DNA of 11,587 nt from Nitrospirota bacterium. Lineage in GTDB: Bacteria; Nitrospinota; Nitrospinia; Nitrospinales; Nitrospinaceae. The first letter of the stretch is position 1; the number at the start of each line of letters is the position of its first letter. The stretch lies in NCBI GenBank assembly GCA_003229345.1, contig QIDN01000009.1, forward strand, positions 1 to 11,587, written 5' to 3'. A program made the translations under genes and the position numbers. Below the pieces are notes generated by a model, which was given only the letters and a program-made list of their open reading frames with translations, did no database searches and was not told the origin of the DNA. Below are positions 1 through 6,093 of this stretch, piece by piece.

Positions 1-481
1 GGATGTCGTCGCGGTCGCGGGTCAGTTTCGACAAGGCCTCGATCGGATGGGCTACGGCGGTGGAGGTTTCGCTGGCCTGAACCAGAATTGCCCGGATGCC
101 CTTGTCTTTATCCAATACATCTTTGACTGCGTTGGCGTCTACCGCCTGTCCCCATTCGACATTGATCCAGACCGATTCGAGGCCGTAGGATTCGCTGATT
201 TTGCCCCAGCGTTCCCCGAACTTTCCACCGTTGACGATCAGGACTTTATCGCCTGGTGAGAACAGGTTGGTGATACAACTCTCCATGCCGCCGGTTCCGG
301 TGGATGCCAGAATGATGACATCCTGTTTGGTTTGGAACATGTACTTGGCATCTTCCGCCGCCTCACCGAAGATCTTGCTGAATTGTGGAGTTCGATGGTG
401 CACCATTGGCGCGGCCATTTCCAGATTGACGGTTTCGGGAACCGGGGTGGGTCCCGGAGCCAACAGATACGTTTTTTTCAT
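1..481 (-). CDS. Class-V aminotransferase (serine-pyruvate / alanine-glyoxylate type), N-terminal part, runs off left edge
   Basis: The reading frame opens at an ATG at 481 and stays open to the window edge, giving about 160 residues of a protein that is normally about 380. It begins MKKTYLLAPGPTPVPE, the typical start of fold-type I PLP aminotransferases of class V. It continues with HHRTPQF, the phosphate-cup-like STGTGGMES (about residues 60-68) and NGGKFGERW. SETSTAVAHPI follows at about residue 138. The PLP-binding lysine lies outside the window. Such enzymes move an amino group between serine or alanine and glyoxylate or pyruvate; the exact substrate cannot be read from this part. An AGGA lies about 9 nt before the ATG. 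The gene starts 27 bp after the RDD gene's stop on the same strand, so the two are probably co-transcribed. In some bacteria this family sits beside serA, which would be off-window here; that is a guess. Confidence 0.88.
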   Translation of the reverse strand, partial: MKKTYLLAPGPTPVPETVNLEMAAPMVHHRTPQFSKIFGEAAEDAKYMFQTKQDVIILASTGTGGMESCITNLFSPGDKVLIVNGGKFGERWGKISESYGLESVWINVEWGQAVDANAVKDVLDKDKGIRAILVQASETSTAVAHPIEALSKLTRDRDDI

Positions 482-508
482 TGAGTCTGATTCCTGCAAT
501 ATTAAGGT

Positions 509-973
509 TTATGAAGTCGCGGGTTCTATTACCAGAGTCCCGGCAATTTTATCGTGCCAAGCTTGATTATTTTTATCCACCAGAGCCCAATAACAACCCA
601 GGCCCAATGGCAGGAGCGAAACGGGATAGCCGATGAAAAACCGGACCGCGGCGGCATCCCAATGCACAGGCGTTCCGTTCTCATTGACAACGTGCAAGCC
701 CATGATTCTTTTTCCGGGAGTTTGTCCGCAGGCGGTAGTAAACCCGACAAAATACATACTCCACAGCAAACCCAACACCAGGCAGTACAACGTTATCAGC
801 CAGGCACCTTCCGGGCTGATTTTCCCCATGGCAAACCAACGGATCAACACCTTCGCCAGATCCTGGTCCGATTGATTGACCAGGGGAACCGTGGCTAATA
901 CCCCCAATATTTCCAAAAAAAAGATATCCAGCAAAAACGCGATGTAACGACGTCCGAAGCGGGCTGGTGTCAT
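509..973 (-). CDS. RDD family integral membrane protein
   Basis: This 154-residue protein has the hallmarks of the RDD domain (PF06271). An N-terminal RRYIAFLLDIF carries the conserved Arg and Asp in the first membrane segment. GQTPGKRIMGLHVV lies near residue 92 and a C-terminal QAWHDKIAGTLVI gives the last conserved Asp. Hydrophobic stretches at about residues 8-30, 58-80 and 108-130 give three or four membrane spans. Family members sit in the inner membrane; some are linked to ion exchange but most are uncharacterised, so no substrate is claimed. The start at 973 gives MTPARFGRRY. No clear Shine-Dalgarno precedes it, but the domain begins right there, so there is little room for another start. 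It is followed closely by the aminotransferase gene. Confidence 0.88.
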   Translation of the reverse strand: MTPARFGRRYIAFLLDIFFLEILGVLATVPLVNQSDQDLAKVLIRWFAMGKISPEGAWLITLYCLVLGLLWSMYFVGFTTACGQTPGKRIMGLHVVNENGTPVHWDAAAVRFFIGYPVSLLPLGLGCYWALVDKNNQAWHDKIAGTLVIEPATS

Positions 974-1115
974 TGGGGATATCAGGAAAAGGTGAAAGGG
1001 AAACGCCGGGACAGAAAGCTTCCCAGTCCCCGAAGGCGGGCGGTGTTCTCGACGTTTGCTCCCGAATAACCTGGAACCGCCAATTCTTGTTAGAGACGGG
1101 TTCGCTTTAGATCAA

Positions 1116-1145
1116 TTTATAAATTAAAATCGACTCAAAATCCAA
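1116..1145 (-). promoter_or_regulatory. Candidate sigma-70-type promoter for the RDD-aminotransferase pair
   Basis: On the minus strand a TTGGAT (-35 like, 1145-1140) is followed after 18 bp by TATAAA (-10 like, 1121-1116). The -10 matches the consensus at five of six positions, the -35 only at three. Transcription would start near 1109 and leave a leader of about 135 nt before the RDD start codon. The region is A/T rich, so chance matches are likely; treat as tentative. Confidence 0.22.
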
Positions 1146-1160
1146 TGTTTTCCATTAAAT

Positions 1161-1180
1161 GAAAAAAAAAGAGCCTTTTT
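1161..1180 (-). terminator. Weak terminator-like hairpin after the acidic zinc-ribbon gene
   Basis: Read on the minus strand, AAAAAG-GCT-CTTTTT forms a small A/T stem that runs straight into further T residues (through 1162). It lies about 115 nt beyond the stop of the zinc-ribbon gene. The stem is A/T dominated and the loop only three bases, so it is a poor intrinsic terminator and may be nothing more than an A/T-rich run. Confidence 0.2.
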
Positions 1181-1294
1181 AGCGTAAAATTAGGAGAAAA
1201 TCAAATTTTCTGGGGGATAAATAGAATTTTTATTTAGGGAGTCTCGCAAGTAGTTGAAATAGTTCAAAGGGAAGGCAAAATAGGAAAGAGGGGG

Positions 1295-2431
1295 TTACTG
1301 AGTCAATTCTTCATCTTCTTCGGATTCCTCGGGGGTTTCCATTTCCAATTCCAGCCCGTCGAAATCCATGGAGGGCTCCTCACCGCCCGTTTTTGCTTCG
1401 GGAACCTCATAGGCGACTTCTTCCGGCTCGTCTAAATCCACGCCGTCGAGGTCGAAATCTATGCCTCCTTCATCTTCCGTTTCGGTCGATTCTTCCACGG
1501 AGGCATCCATCAGCTCGGGTTCCTCAGAAAGGTCTAAATCCTCGGGGAGTTCCAGAGAGGGTTCTTCAGAGGCATCCATCAATTCCGGTTCCTCAGAAAG
1601 GTCTAAATCTTCGGGGAGTTCCAGAGAGGGTTCTTCAGAGGCGTCCATCAATTCCGGCTCCTCAGAAAGGTCTAAATCTTCGGGGAGTTCCAGAGAGGGT
1701 TCCTCAGAAAGTTCCGAAGAGGGTTGTTCGTCGTCTATAGCCAATGCCGATTCATCAGACAGTTCCAAAGAGGGTTCTTCTTCATCTATATCTAATTCCG
1801 GTTCGAGGGAAATCTCAGGTTCCGGGTTGGCATCCAGGCTGATTTCTGCGGTGTCTCCTCCTTGCGCCTCTTCAGCAGGAGATTCGTCAGCTCCAAAGCC
1901 CAAGCCTTCCACTTCATCAAACCCGCCTTCAAAATCGAGGTCTGCAGCATCATCGGCTTCAGTTGCAGGCTCAGCTTCCAGGGTTTCCGTGGCAACCGCT
2001 TCACTGCCTGCGGGATCATCGGGAAGGTTTAAATCAAAATTATCGGGTTCGGCGTTTTCCATAGAAGGCATGTCATTCATGCCCGAGGTATCAAATTCAA
2101 AATCATCAGCGCCCATAGCCCCGGTGGCGGCACCTATTCCGAAACCTTCGGCTTCCGCATCGCTCAGGTCGAGGACATTTTCATCCACGCCATACTCGGT
2201 TTCGCCGGTATCAAAATCATCGGTAAAGTTGTAATCCTCAACCCCGGCGCCCGTCTCGGCCATTCCCATGCCGCCCGGAATTCCACCTTCACCGGGCGCC
2301 ATCTCGAAGATAGTGAACAGGTTTTCCTGTCCCACATCAAAGGCGGACTGAGCCGGTGCATAAGGTGCGCTGCAACAGTTGCACTTTTTGGATGGCTGGA
2401 AGAATATGTAACCACAATTATCGCACTGCAT
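1295..2431 (-). CDS. Zinc-ribbon protein with long acidic, repeat-containing tail
   Basis: The 378-residue protein starts with a compact zinc ribbon: C3-x2-C6 and C17-x2-C20 (CDNC and CNCC) in the first 22 residues. Almost all of the rest is low-complexity and extremely rich in Glu and Asp, with Ser, Pro and Leu. Three identical copies of a 23-residue unit (core EEPSLELPEDLDLSEEPE) lie at about residues 242-310, preceded by degenerate copies (EEPSLELS, SSELSEEPSLE). No signal peptide or membrane span is visible. It is probably a cytoplasmic, largely disordered protein with a nucleic-acid- or protein-binding head. The family was not recognised and no function is claimed. The ATG at 2431 is chosen because the CxxC motif follows at once; there is no good Shine-Dalgarno. 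It lies 107 bp downstream of lhgO on the same strand and may be co-transcribed with it. Confidence 0.8.
   Translation of the reverse strand: MQCDNCGYIFFQPSKKCNCCSAPYAPAQSAFDVGQENLFTIFEMAPGEGGIPGGMGMAETGAGVEDYNFTDDFDTGETEYGVDENVLDLSDAEAEGFGIGAATGAMGADDFEFDTSGMNDMPSMENAEPDNFDLNLPDDPAGSEAVATETLEAEPATEADDAADLDFEGGFDEVEGLGFGADESPAEEAQGGDTAEISLDANPEPEISLEPELDIDEEEPSLELSDESALAIDDEQPSSELSEEPSLELPEDLDLSEEPELMDASEEPSLELPEDLDLSEEPELMDASEEPSLELPEDLDLSEEPELMDASVEESTETEDEGGIDFDLDGVDLDEPEEVAYEVPEAKTGGEEPSMDFDGLELEMETPEESEEDEELTQ
1502..1708 (-). repeat. Three 69-nt in-frame tandem repeats
   Basis: Units 1502-1570, 1571-1639 and 1640-1708 are near-identical with a period of exactly 69 nt, which is 23 codons. 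By eye, the first and second differ at four bases and the second and third at three. Every one of these changes is synonymous, so the three encoded units are identical in protein sequence. The array lies inside the acidic tail of the zinc-ribbon protein. Copy number could vary between strains by slippage. Confidence 0.93.
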
Positions 2432-2505
2432 GGTTCAAGGATAGGGGATGAAGGAAATAACGTCAAGAAAAATAACGTATTAGCTCATGAAGGCTAAAGA
2501 TCAGG

Positions 2506-2528
2506 CTTGAAGGGAATTTCGATTCAAG
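2506..2528. repeat. Short inverted repeat between lhgO and the zinc-ribbon gene
   Basis: CTTGAA (2506-2511) and TTCAAG (2523-2528) form a perfect 6-bp stem around an 11-nt loop just after the lhgO stop codon. There is no T-run on either side, so it is not a convincing intrinsic terminator. It may be a processing or attenuation hairpin, or chance. Confidence 0.3.
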
Positions 2529-2538
2529 GAGTCTTGGG

Positions 2539-3741
2539 CTATTTCGGCAAAGGGCCGATTTTTTGGCAAACGTATTTGGCAAACGGAAAGGCGCAGGTAA
2601 AGGCAGGGGAGACGGCATTCAATATATGCATCGATTTATCATCGCTTTCCAAAATGAAATCCATTTCAAGTTTTTTTCCTCTGAGGTTTAATAATTGGGC
2701 GCGGATTCCCGGTGGCCCCCATTTTTTGTACTGGCTCTTACGGACGCCCTGGAGCAGGTCGGAGGCGAGGGACACCAGGTGGCCGCGCGAGTATTTTTGG
2801 ATTTCTTCCCAGGCAAGTCGCTTGAAATCGAAATTGGAGGAAAAAAAGAGTCCTGCCTGCCGGAATAGAATTTCGATCAGCTCGGCGGAGTTGAAATTTT
2901 CCCCTCCTTTATACTGTTCCCGCCAGAAGGCCGGGATGGCGGTCGGCCCGATCTTGATGGCACCCTTTGCTGTAACGGTAAAGTGAACGCCCAGGAAAGG
3001 ATTGCGCAGGTCGGGTACCGGGTAGATGTGGGTGCGGAGCGATCCCGCCGGCTCGTCGGAATAAAGATACAGGCCCTTGAACGGCAGAATGCGATAGTGT
3101 TTGGAAAACCCAAAGTCGCGCCCGATGGTATCGGCGTATAACCCGGCGCAGTTGATAATGTACCGTGCATTATAATCTCCCGCAGTGGTTTGAATGCCGG
3201 TCGCGGTCCGTTGCAGATAACGTACTCCCAAATGAACTTCCACACCTTCGGCCAGCGCATCTTTATGAAGATGGGCCATGACTTCACCGGGATCCACCGA
3301 TGAGGTGGTGGGCGAGAACAGAGCGCGCCTCCAGGTTTTTACCCGGGGCTCTATCGACTCCGCTTCTTTTTGATCCACCGCCTGCAGGTCGACACCGTTT
3401 TTCTTCGCCCGGCTCATCAATTCATCCAACCACTGCAACTCGTCTTCGTTCTGAGCCACCACCAGTTTGCCGCACTTGTTGATTTTGAGGCCGTGGGATT
3501 CGCAATATTCGGTGAGTGCCCGGTTGCCGTCGCGGGTAAAGCGGGCCTTCAGGCTGTCGGCGGTATAGTAGAATCCAGCATGCAGGACGCCGCTGTTACG
3601 GCCACTGGCGTGCTCGCCGCAGTGATCTTCTTTTTCGATCAGGACCACCTTGGACCCGTGAAAACTTTTGCGGAGTTCGCGAGCGATGCTCAACCCCATA
3701 ATGCCGCCGCCGATTACCAGAAAGTCCGATTCGAGGGTCAT
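2539..3741 (-). CDS. lhgO: L-2-hydroxyglutarate oxidase/dehydrogenase (FAD-dependent, LhgO family)
   Basis: This 400-residue flavoprotein belongs to the DAO superfamily and most resembles LhgO/L2HGDH, which oxidises L-2-hydroxyglutarate to 2-oxoglutarate and passes electrons to oxygen or the membrane quinone pool. The FAD-binding Rossmann motif VIGGGIMGLSIARE is at residues 9-22. The family signature NSGVLHAGFYY is at 49-59, where the human and E. coli proteins have NSGVIHAGIYY-like sequences. IINCAGLYAD follows mid-protein, and the C-terminus has the typical HILNAVSPAFT. Length agrees with the family (about 400-420). An open frame extends 25 codons further upstream, but the ATG at 3741 is preferred. 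AAGGA lies just before it, and the dinucleotide-binding strand begins seven residues later. Substrate identity is inferred from the family. Confidence 0.88.
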   Translation of the reverse strand: MTLESDFLVIGGGIMGLSIARELRKSFHGSKVVLIEKEDHCGEHASGRNSGVLHAGFYYTADSLKARFTRDGNRALTEYCESHGLKINKCGKLVVAQNEDELQWLDELMSRAKKNGVDLQAVDQKEAESIEPRVKTWRRALFSPTTSSVDPGEVMAHLHKDALAEGVEVHLGVRYLQRTATGIQTTAGDYNARYIINCAGLYADTIGRDFGFSKHYRILPFKGLYLYSDEPAGSLRTHIYPVPDLRNPFLGVHFTVTAKGAIKIGPTAIPAFWREQYKGGENFNSAELIEILFRQAGLFFSSNFDFKRLAWEEIQKYSRGHLVSLASDLLQGVRKSQYKKWGPPGIRAQLLNLRGKKLEMDFILESDDKSMHILNAVSPAFTCAFPFAKYVCQKIGPLPK

Positions 3742-3748
3742 AGGTTCC

Positions 3749-3853
3749 TTAATAGAGTGGTTTTGAACCGTTACAAGACTGCGAACGGCCCGCGGGCGTG
3801 GTGTCCACCTTAACAAAATCCTGAATCAGTTGCCAGAGTGCGGCGATGGACAT
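3749..3853 (-). CDS. Possible short leader ORF upstream of lhgO (34 codons)
   Basis: An ATG at 3853 opens a 34-codon frame beginning MSIAALWQLIQDFVKVD, which looks like an amphipathic helix. It ends with TAA at 3749-3751. That stop codon overlaps the AAGGA Shine-Dalgarno of lhgO (TAAGGAACCTATG), a layout that could couple translation of the two. There is no strong Shine-Dalgarno before the short frame and no recognised homologue, so it may be chance or a decayed gene. Recorded only as a candidate. Confidence 0.18.
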   Translation of the reverse strand: MSIAALWQLIQDFVKVDTTPAGRSQSCNGSKPLY

Positions 3854-3898
3854 TGAAAATCGGCCCGAATTCGATACAATGCCAGAGAACTCAAACCT

Positions 3899-3929
3899 CC
3901 CCCATATCCTCTCCTTGGTAGGAAGGGGG
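3899..3929. repeat. C/G-run hairpin element
   Basis: CCCCC (3899-3903) pairs with GGGGG (3925-3929), and inside it CTCCTT (3911-3916) can pair with AAGGGG (3923-3928) around GGTAGG. The overall look, a pyrimidine-rich CCCCC-CTCCTT arm followed by AAGGGGG, resembles short dispersed repeats common between genes in many environmental bacteria. It directly abuts the next palindrome. Confidence 0.4.
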
Positions 3930-3970
3930 TATTGTTGCCGTCCTTCGACAGGCTCAGAATGACAACAATA
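3930..3970. repeat. REP-like dispersed palindromic repeat (CCTTCGACAGGCTCAGAATGAC type)
   Basis: The core TCCTTCGACAGGCTCAGAAT is a sequence I recognise as recurring between genes in many unrelated bacterial genomes. It often shows up in databases as the spurious peptides SFDRLRMT and LSLSKD, and both readings exist here. It is framed by exact 8-bp inverted arms TATTGTTG (3930-3937) and CAACAATA (3963-3970). It lies immediately upstream of dgt and supplies the misleading ATG codons at 3932 and 3959. Confidence 0.6.
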
Positions 3971-4000
3971 TGTAACGGTTTTTCTTGGAGCGACAGAAAA

Positions 4001-5149
4001 TTGATCAAGCGTCAGGACATTGAAAAGCTGGAAAACGAGTACCTGGCTCCGTTTGCCGTTAAAAGCGGGGAGAGTTGGGGTCGAGCCCACACGGAAGACG
4101 AGCACCCCTACCGCACCCGGTTTCAGCGCGACCGTGACCGGGTCATCCATACCTCCGCGTTCCGCAAACTGGAATACAAGACCCAGGTGTTCGTGTATCA
4201 CGAAGGCGATTATTACCGGACGCGGTTGACCCATTCGCTGGAGGTGGCGCAGATCACCCGCTCCATCTGCAAATCCCTGCAGTTGAATGAGGACCTGGCG
4301 GAAGCCATCGCGCTGGCACACGATCTGGGGCATCCGCCGTTCGGCCATACCGGGCAGGATGTGTTGAACAAATTGATGAAAGACCATGGCGGGTTCGAGC
4401 ACAACAAGCAGAGTTTGCGTATCGTCAAGGTTCTCGAAAAACGCTACCCCGAGTTTGAGGGATTGAACCTGACTTGGGAAGTGCAGGAAGGCTTCAGTAA
4501 ACATTCCAGGGATACCGATAACCCACTTTTCAACGAAGCCGGTCACCGTTATCCCTCACTGGAAGGGCAGGTGGCGGATTACGCCGACGGCATCGCCTAC
4601 AACGCGCACGATCTGGATGACGGTATCACTTCCAACCTGCTCGATATTAGTCAATTGCAAGAGGTCGCCCTGTGGCAGGAAAACGAAAAACTACTGGAGC
4701 AGAAATACACGAACCTGGACTTTGAACTCAAGAAATATCAGATTGTCCGGAATATCATCAACGACCTCATCACCGATTTTCGGAAAACCACCCAGGAGAA
4801 TATCGAGCAGTATGGCATTCGTTCGGTGACCGATGTCCGGTCCTGTCAAAAGCGCGTGGCGGGGTTCAGCAAAGAGGTGGCCGAAAAGAACAACGAGCTG
4901 AAAAAGTTTTTATTCAAAAACATGTACCATCACCGCCGGGTGCGGCGCATGGAATTCAAAGCCGAACTGTACCTGACGAAACTGTTCGAGGCCTACACCC
5001 GCATCCCTCAACTTCTGCCGGAGAGCGTGCTCGCCAACGAGCATCAGGGACCCCTGCCGCGCCGCATCTGCGATTACATCTCCGGTATGACCGACCGCTC
5101 CTCCATCGACGAATACCGCAAACTCTACAGCCCCGACGAGAAGGATTAA
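4001..5149 (+). CDS. dgt: dGTPase-like dNTP triphosphohydrolase (HD domain)
   Basis: The protein hydrolyses dNTPs to deoxynucleosides and tripolyphosphate, helping to balance the nucleotide pool. With the preferred start it has 382 residues, typical of the shorter dGTPase-like family. The family signature HPYRTRFQRDRDRVIHTSAF lies at about residues 35-54. The metal ligands are H78 (TRLTHSLEVAQ), H107-D108 (ALAHDLGHPPFGH) and D204 (NAHDLDD). NKQSLR and NLTWEVQEG are also conserved. The start is taken as TTG at 4001, giving MIKRQDIEKLENEYLAPFA, with GGAG 10 nt upstream. The frame stays open to ATG codons at 3932 and 3959, but those lie in a palindromic repeat that encodes junk-like SFDRLRMT. 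Convergent with nothing; divergent from lhgO. The activity is inferred from the family; the nucleotide preference is unknown. Confidence 0.9.
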   Translation: MIKRQDIEKLENEYLAPFAVKSGESWGRAHTEDEHPYRTRFQRDRDRVIHTSAFRKLEYKTQVFVYHEGDYYRTRLTHSLEVAQITRSICKSLQLNEDLAEAIALAHDLGHPPFGHTGQDVLNKLMKDHGGFEHNKQSLRIVKVLEKRYPEFEGLNLTWEVQEGFSKHSRDTDNPLFNEAGHRYPSLEGQVADYADGIAYNAHDLDDGITSNLLDISQLQEVALWQENEKLLEQKYTNLDFELKKYQIVRNIINDLITDFRKTTQENIEQYGIRSVTDVRSCQKRVAGFSKEVAEKNNELKKFLFKNMYHHRRVRRMEFKAELYLTKLFEAYTRIPQLLPESVLANEHQGPLPRRICDYISGMTDRSSIDEYRKLYSPDEKD

Positions 5150-5176
5150 ACTACCTTTCCCAGAGGGCCTCTTATT

Positions 5177-5193
5177 AAGGGGTCACCCCGCTT
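5177..5193 (+). terminator. Weak hairpin after dgt
   Basis: AAGGGGTCACCCCGCTT, 28 nt after the dgt stop, can fold as a GGGG-TCA-CCCC stem (5179-5189) with an outer AAG/CTT pairing across a bulge. It is followed by a T-rich stretch (CTTCTTCCTTGTGT) but not a true T-run. It may slow or end transcription from dgt before the YbjQ operon promoter. Confidence 0.25.
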
Positions 5194-5198
5194 CTTCC

Positions 5199-5228
5199 TT
5201 GTGTCGGAGAAGCCATACCCCTTATACT
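5199..5228 (+). promoter_or_regulatory. Candidate promoter of the YbjQ-YbjQ-M48 operon
   Basis: TTGTGT (5199-5204) and TATACT (5223-5228, five of six consensus bases) are separated by 18 bp. Transcription would begin near 5235, about 80 nt before the first YbjQ start codon. The -35 box is weak, so this is a reasonable but unproven candidate. Confidence 0.33.
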
Positions 5229-5313
5229 GCGAACAATCAAAGACTTGAGACTTAACAGACTAGGAGGGTTTTGCTCTCGAGGAAACCCAAATTTCATCCC
5301 TGCAGGAGGATCT

Positions 5314-5628
5314 ATGTTGATCACAAACATTGAAATGATTCCCGGAAGAAAGATTGTCCAGCACCACGGACTTGTTTCCGGAAGCACGGTGCGGGCCAAA
5401 CATGTCGGCCGCGACATCATGGCCGGTTTGAAAAATATCTTTGGCGGAGAATTGAAGGGATACACCGAGTTGCTCACGGAGTCCCGCAAAGAAGCGATGG
5501 GCCGGATGAAAGAACAGGCCAAACAAATGGGGGCCAACGCTGTTGTGAATGTCCGGTTTTCCACCTCTTCCGTGGCGTCGGGTGCGGCGGAACTTTATGT
5601 ATATGGAACCGCAGTAACGGTTCAGTAA
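5314..5628 (+). CDS. YbjQ / UPF0145 family protein (putative heavy-metal-binding domain)
   Basis: This 104-residue protein is a full-length YbjQ-type domain (PF01906), a small pentamer-forming fold once proposed to bind metal; its true role is not established. It begins MLITNIEMIPGRKIVQHHGLV. It carries the family core GRDIMAGLKNIFGGELKGY (about residues 39-57), then SRKEAMGRMKEQAKQMGANA, VNVRFSTSSV and a final YVYGTAVTV. No signal peptide or membrane segment is present. The ATG at 5314 is chosen over an upstream in-frame ATG at 5245 because a perfect AGGAGG (5304-5309) sits four bases before it and the domain begins there. It is the first gene of a tight operon, and the next start codon lies 10 nt beyond its stop. 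Confidence 0.9.
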   Translation: MLITNIEMIPGRKIVQHHGLVSGSTVRAKHVGRDIMAGLKNIFGGELKGYTELLTESRKEAMGRMKEQAKQMGANAVVNVRFSTSSVASGAAELYVYGTAVTVQ

Positions 5629-5638
5629 AGGAGGCTTC

Positions 5639-6082
5639 ATGGAGTTCATTACTTTTATTATATTGATGATGTTAGGTTATGGATTCGGCACTTGGGCTGA
5701 GCGCCGTCATTACAAGTCCATTGAGGAACGGGAAATGAAATATCAAAAACTTCCCACTATTGGACTCAAGCATCCCCTGCCTCAACCGGGACGAGTGGTG
5801 AAGGCTCAACTGGCTGTTGGAAATGTAGTGATATCCGTCGACTATTTCAAGCGATTCCTGGCCTCCCTGCGTAATATTTTCGGTGGGCGGGTCAGTTCAT
5901 ACGAAACCTTGGTCGACCGGGCCAGGCGGGAAGCGACACTGCGTATGAAGGAATCTTGTCCCGGTGCAACGCAAATTATTAATGTCCGGTTGGAAACGGC
6001 TTCCTTATCCAAAAACACACGCAAAGGAAGCATCGGCAGCATTGAAGTGTTTGCTTATGGCACGGCCATTACCTATAAATAA
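5639..6082 (+). CDS. Membrane-anchored YbjQ-like protein
   Basis: The 147-residue protein has a hydrophobic N-terminal anchor (MEFITFIILMMLGYGFGTW, about residues 1-19), a charged linker and a C-terminal YbjQ-like domain from about residue 57. That domain contains SLRNIFGGRVSSYETLVDRA, REATLRMKESCPGATQIINV and the closing VFAYGTAITY. These align by eye with the preceding gene (GLKNIFGGELKGY, VYGTAV), so the two are paralogues. The loop between RLETASL and IEVFAYG is a little longer than in the upstream copy. AGGAGG (5629-5634) begins one base after the upstream stop codon, showing close coupling. The topology suggests a domain tethered to the membrane; the side is not clear from sequence. Function unknown. 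Confidence 0.85.
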   Translation: MEFITFIILMMLGYGFGTWAERRHYKSIEEREMKYQKLPTIGLKHPLPQPGRVVKAQLAVGNVVISVDYFKRFLASLRNIFGGRVSSYETLVDRARREATLRMKESCPGATQIINVRLETASLSKNTRKGSIGSIEVFAYGTAITYK

Positions 6083-6093
6083 CAGCACGCGTT

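Larger units (their letters stand above)
974..1294. other. AT-rich intergenic region, no gene seen
   Basis: This 321-bp gap lies between two minus-strand genes and no convincing coding sequence was found in it. The half near the acidic zinc-ribbon gene (about 1100-1270) is very A/T rich; the half near the RDD gene is more GC rich. It contains a weak terminator-like element at 1166-1180 and a candidate promoter at 1116-1145, both on the minus strand. A GGGAC/GTCCC pair (1008-1012 and 1026-1030) with a 13-nt loop falls in the RDD leader. The gap most likely separates the zinc-ribbon transcript from the RDD-aminotransferase transcript. Confidence 0.5.
3766..3980. repeat. Palindrome-rich intergenic block bounded by a 10-bp inverted repeat
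   Basis: AACCGTTACA (3766-3775) and TGTAACGGTT (3971-3980) are exact inverted copies about 215 bp apart in the gap between divergent lhgO and dgt. The block contains the two palindromic elements listed separately at 3899-3929 and 3930-3970. No target-site duplication or coding capacity for a transposase was seen. The ends could be terminal repeats of a small non-autonomous element, or paired operator sites for the two divergent genes. Confidence 0.35.

Noticed and set aside
1008..1030. GGGAC/GTCCC inverted pair in the RDD leader
   Set aside because: Short stem with a 13-nt loop; expected by chance at this length.
1502..1708. Possible CRISPR-like or minisatellite array
   Set aside because: Repeats are directly contiguous, 69 nt, in frame and coding; there are no spacers and no cas genes.
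1461..2234. 257-codon Ser-rich open frame on the plus strand (SSGSSREGSSEAS repeats)
   Set aside because: It is the exact antisense of the acidic zinc-ribbon gene. GAA/GAG-rich coding reads as TTC/CTC or Ser codons in other frames and stays open by composition. It has no recognisable domain.
3749..4546. 265-codon open frame on the minus strand over the 5' part of dgt
   Set aside because: Antisense to the strongly conserved HD-domain gene, with no family motifs. It includes the artefactual HSEPVEG reading of the dispersed repeat. Only its last 34 codons are kept as a weak candidate.
5245..5313. N-terminal extension of the first YbjQ gene from an ATG at 5245
   Set aside because: The perfect AGGAGG four bases before ATG 5314 and the family N-terminus both favour the later start.
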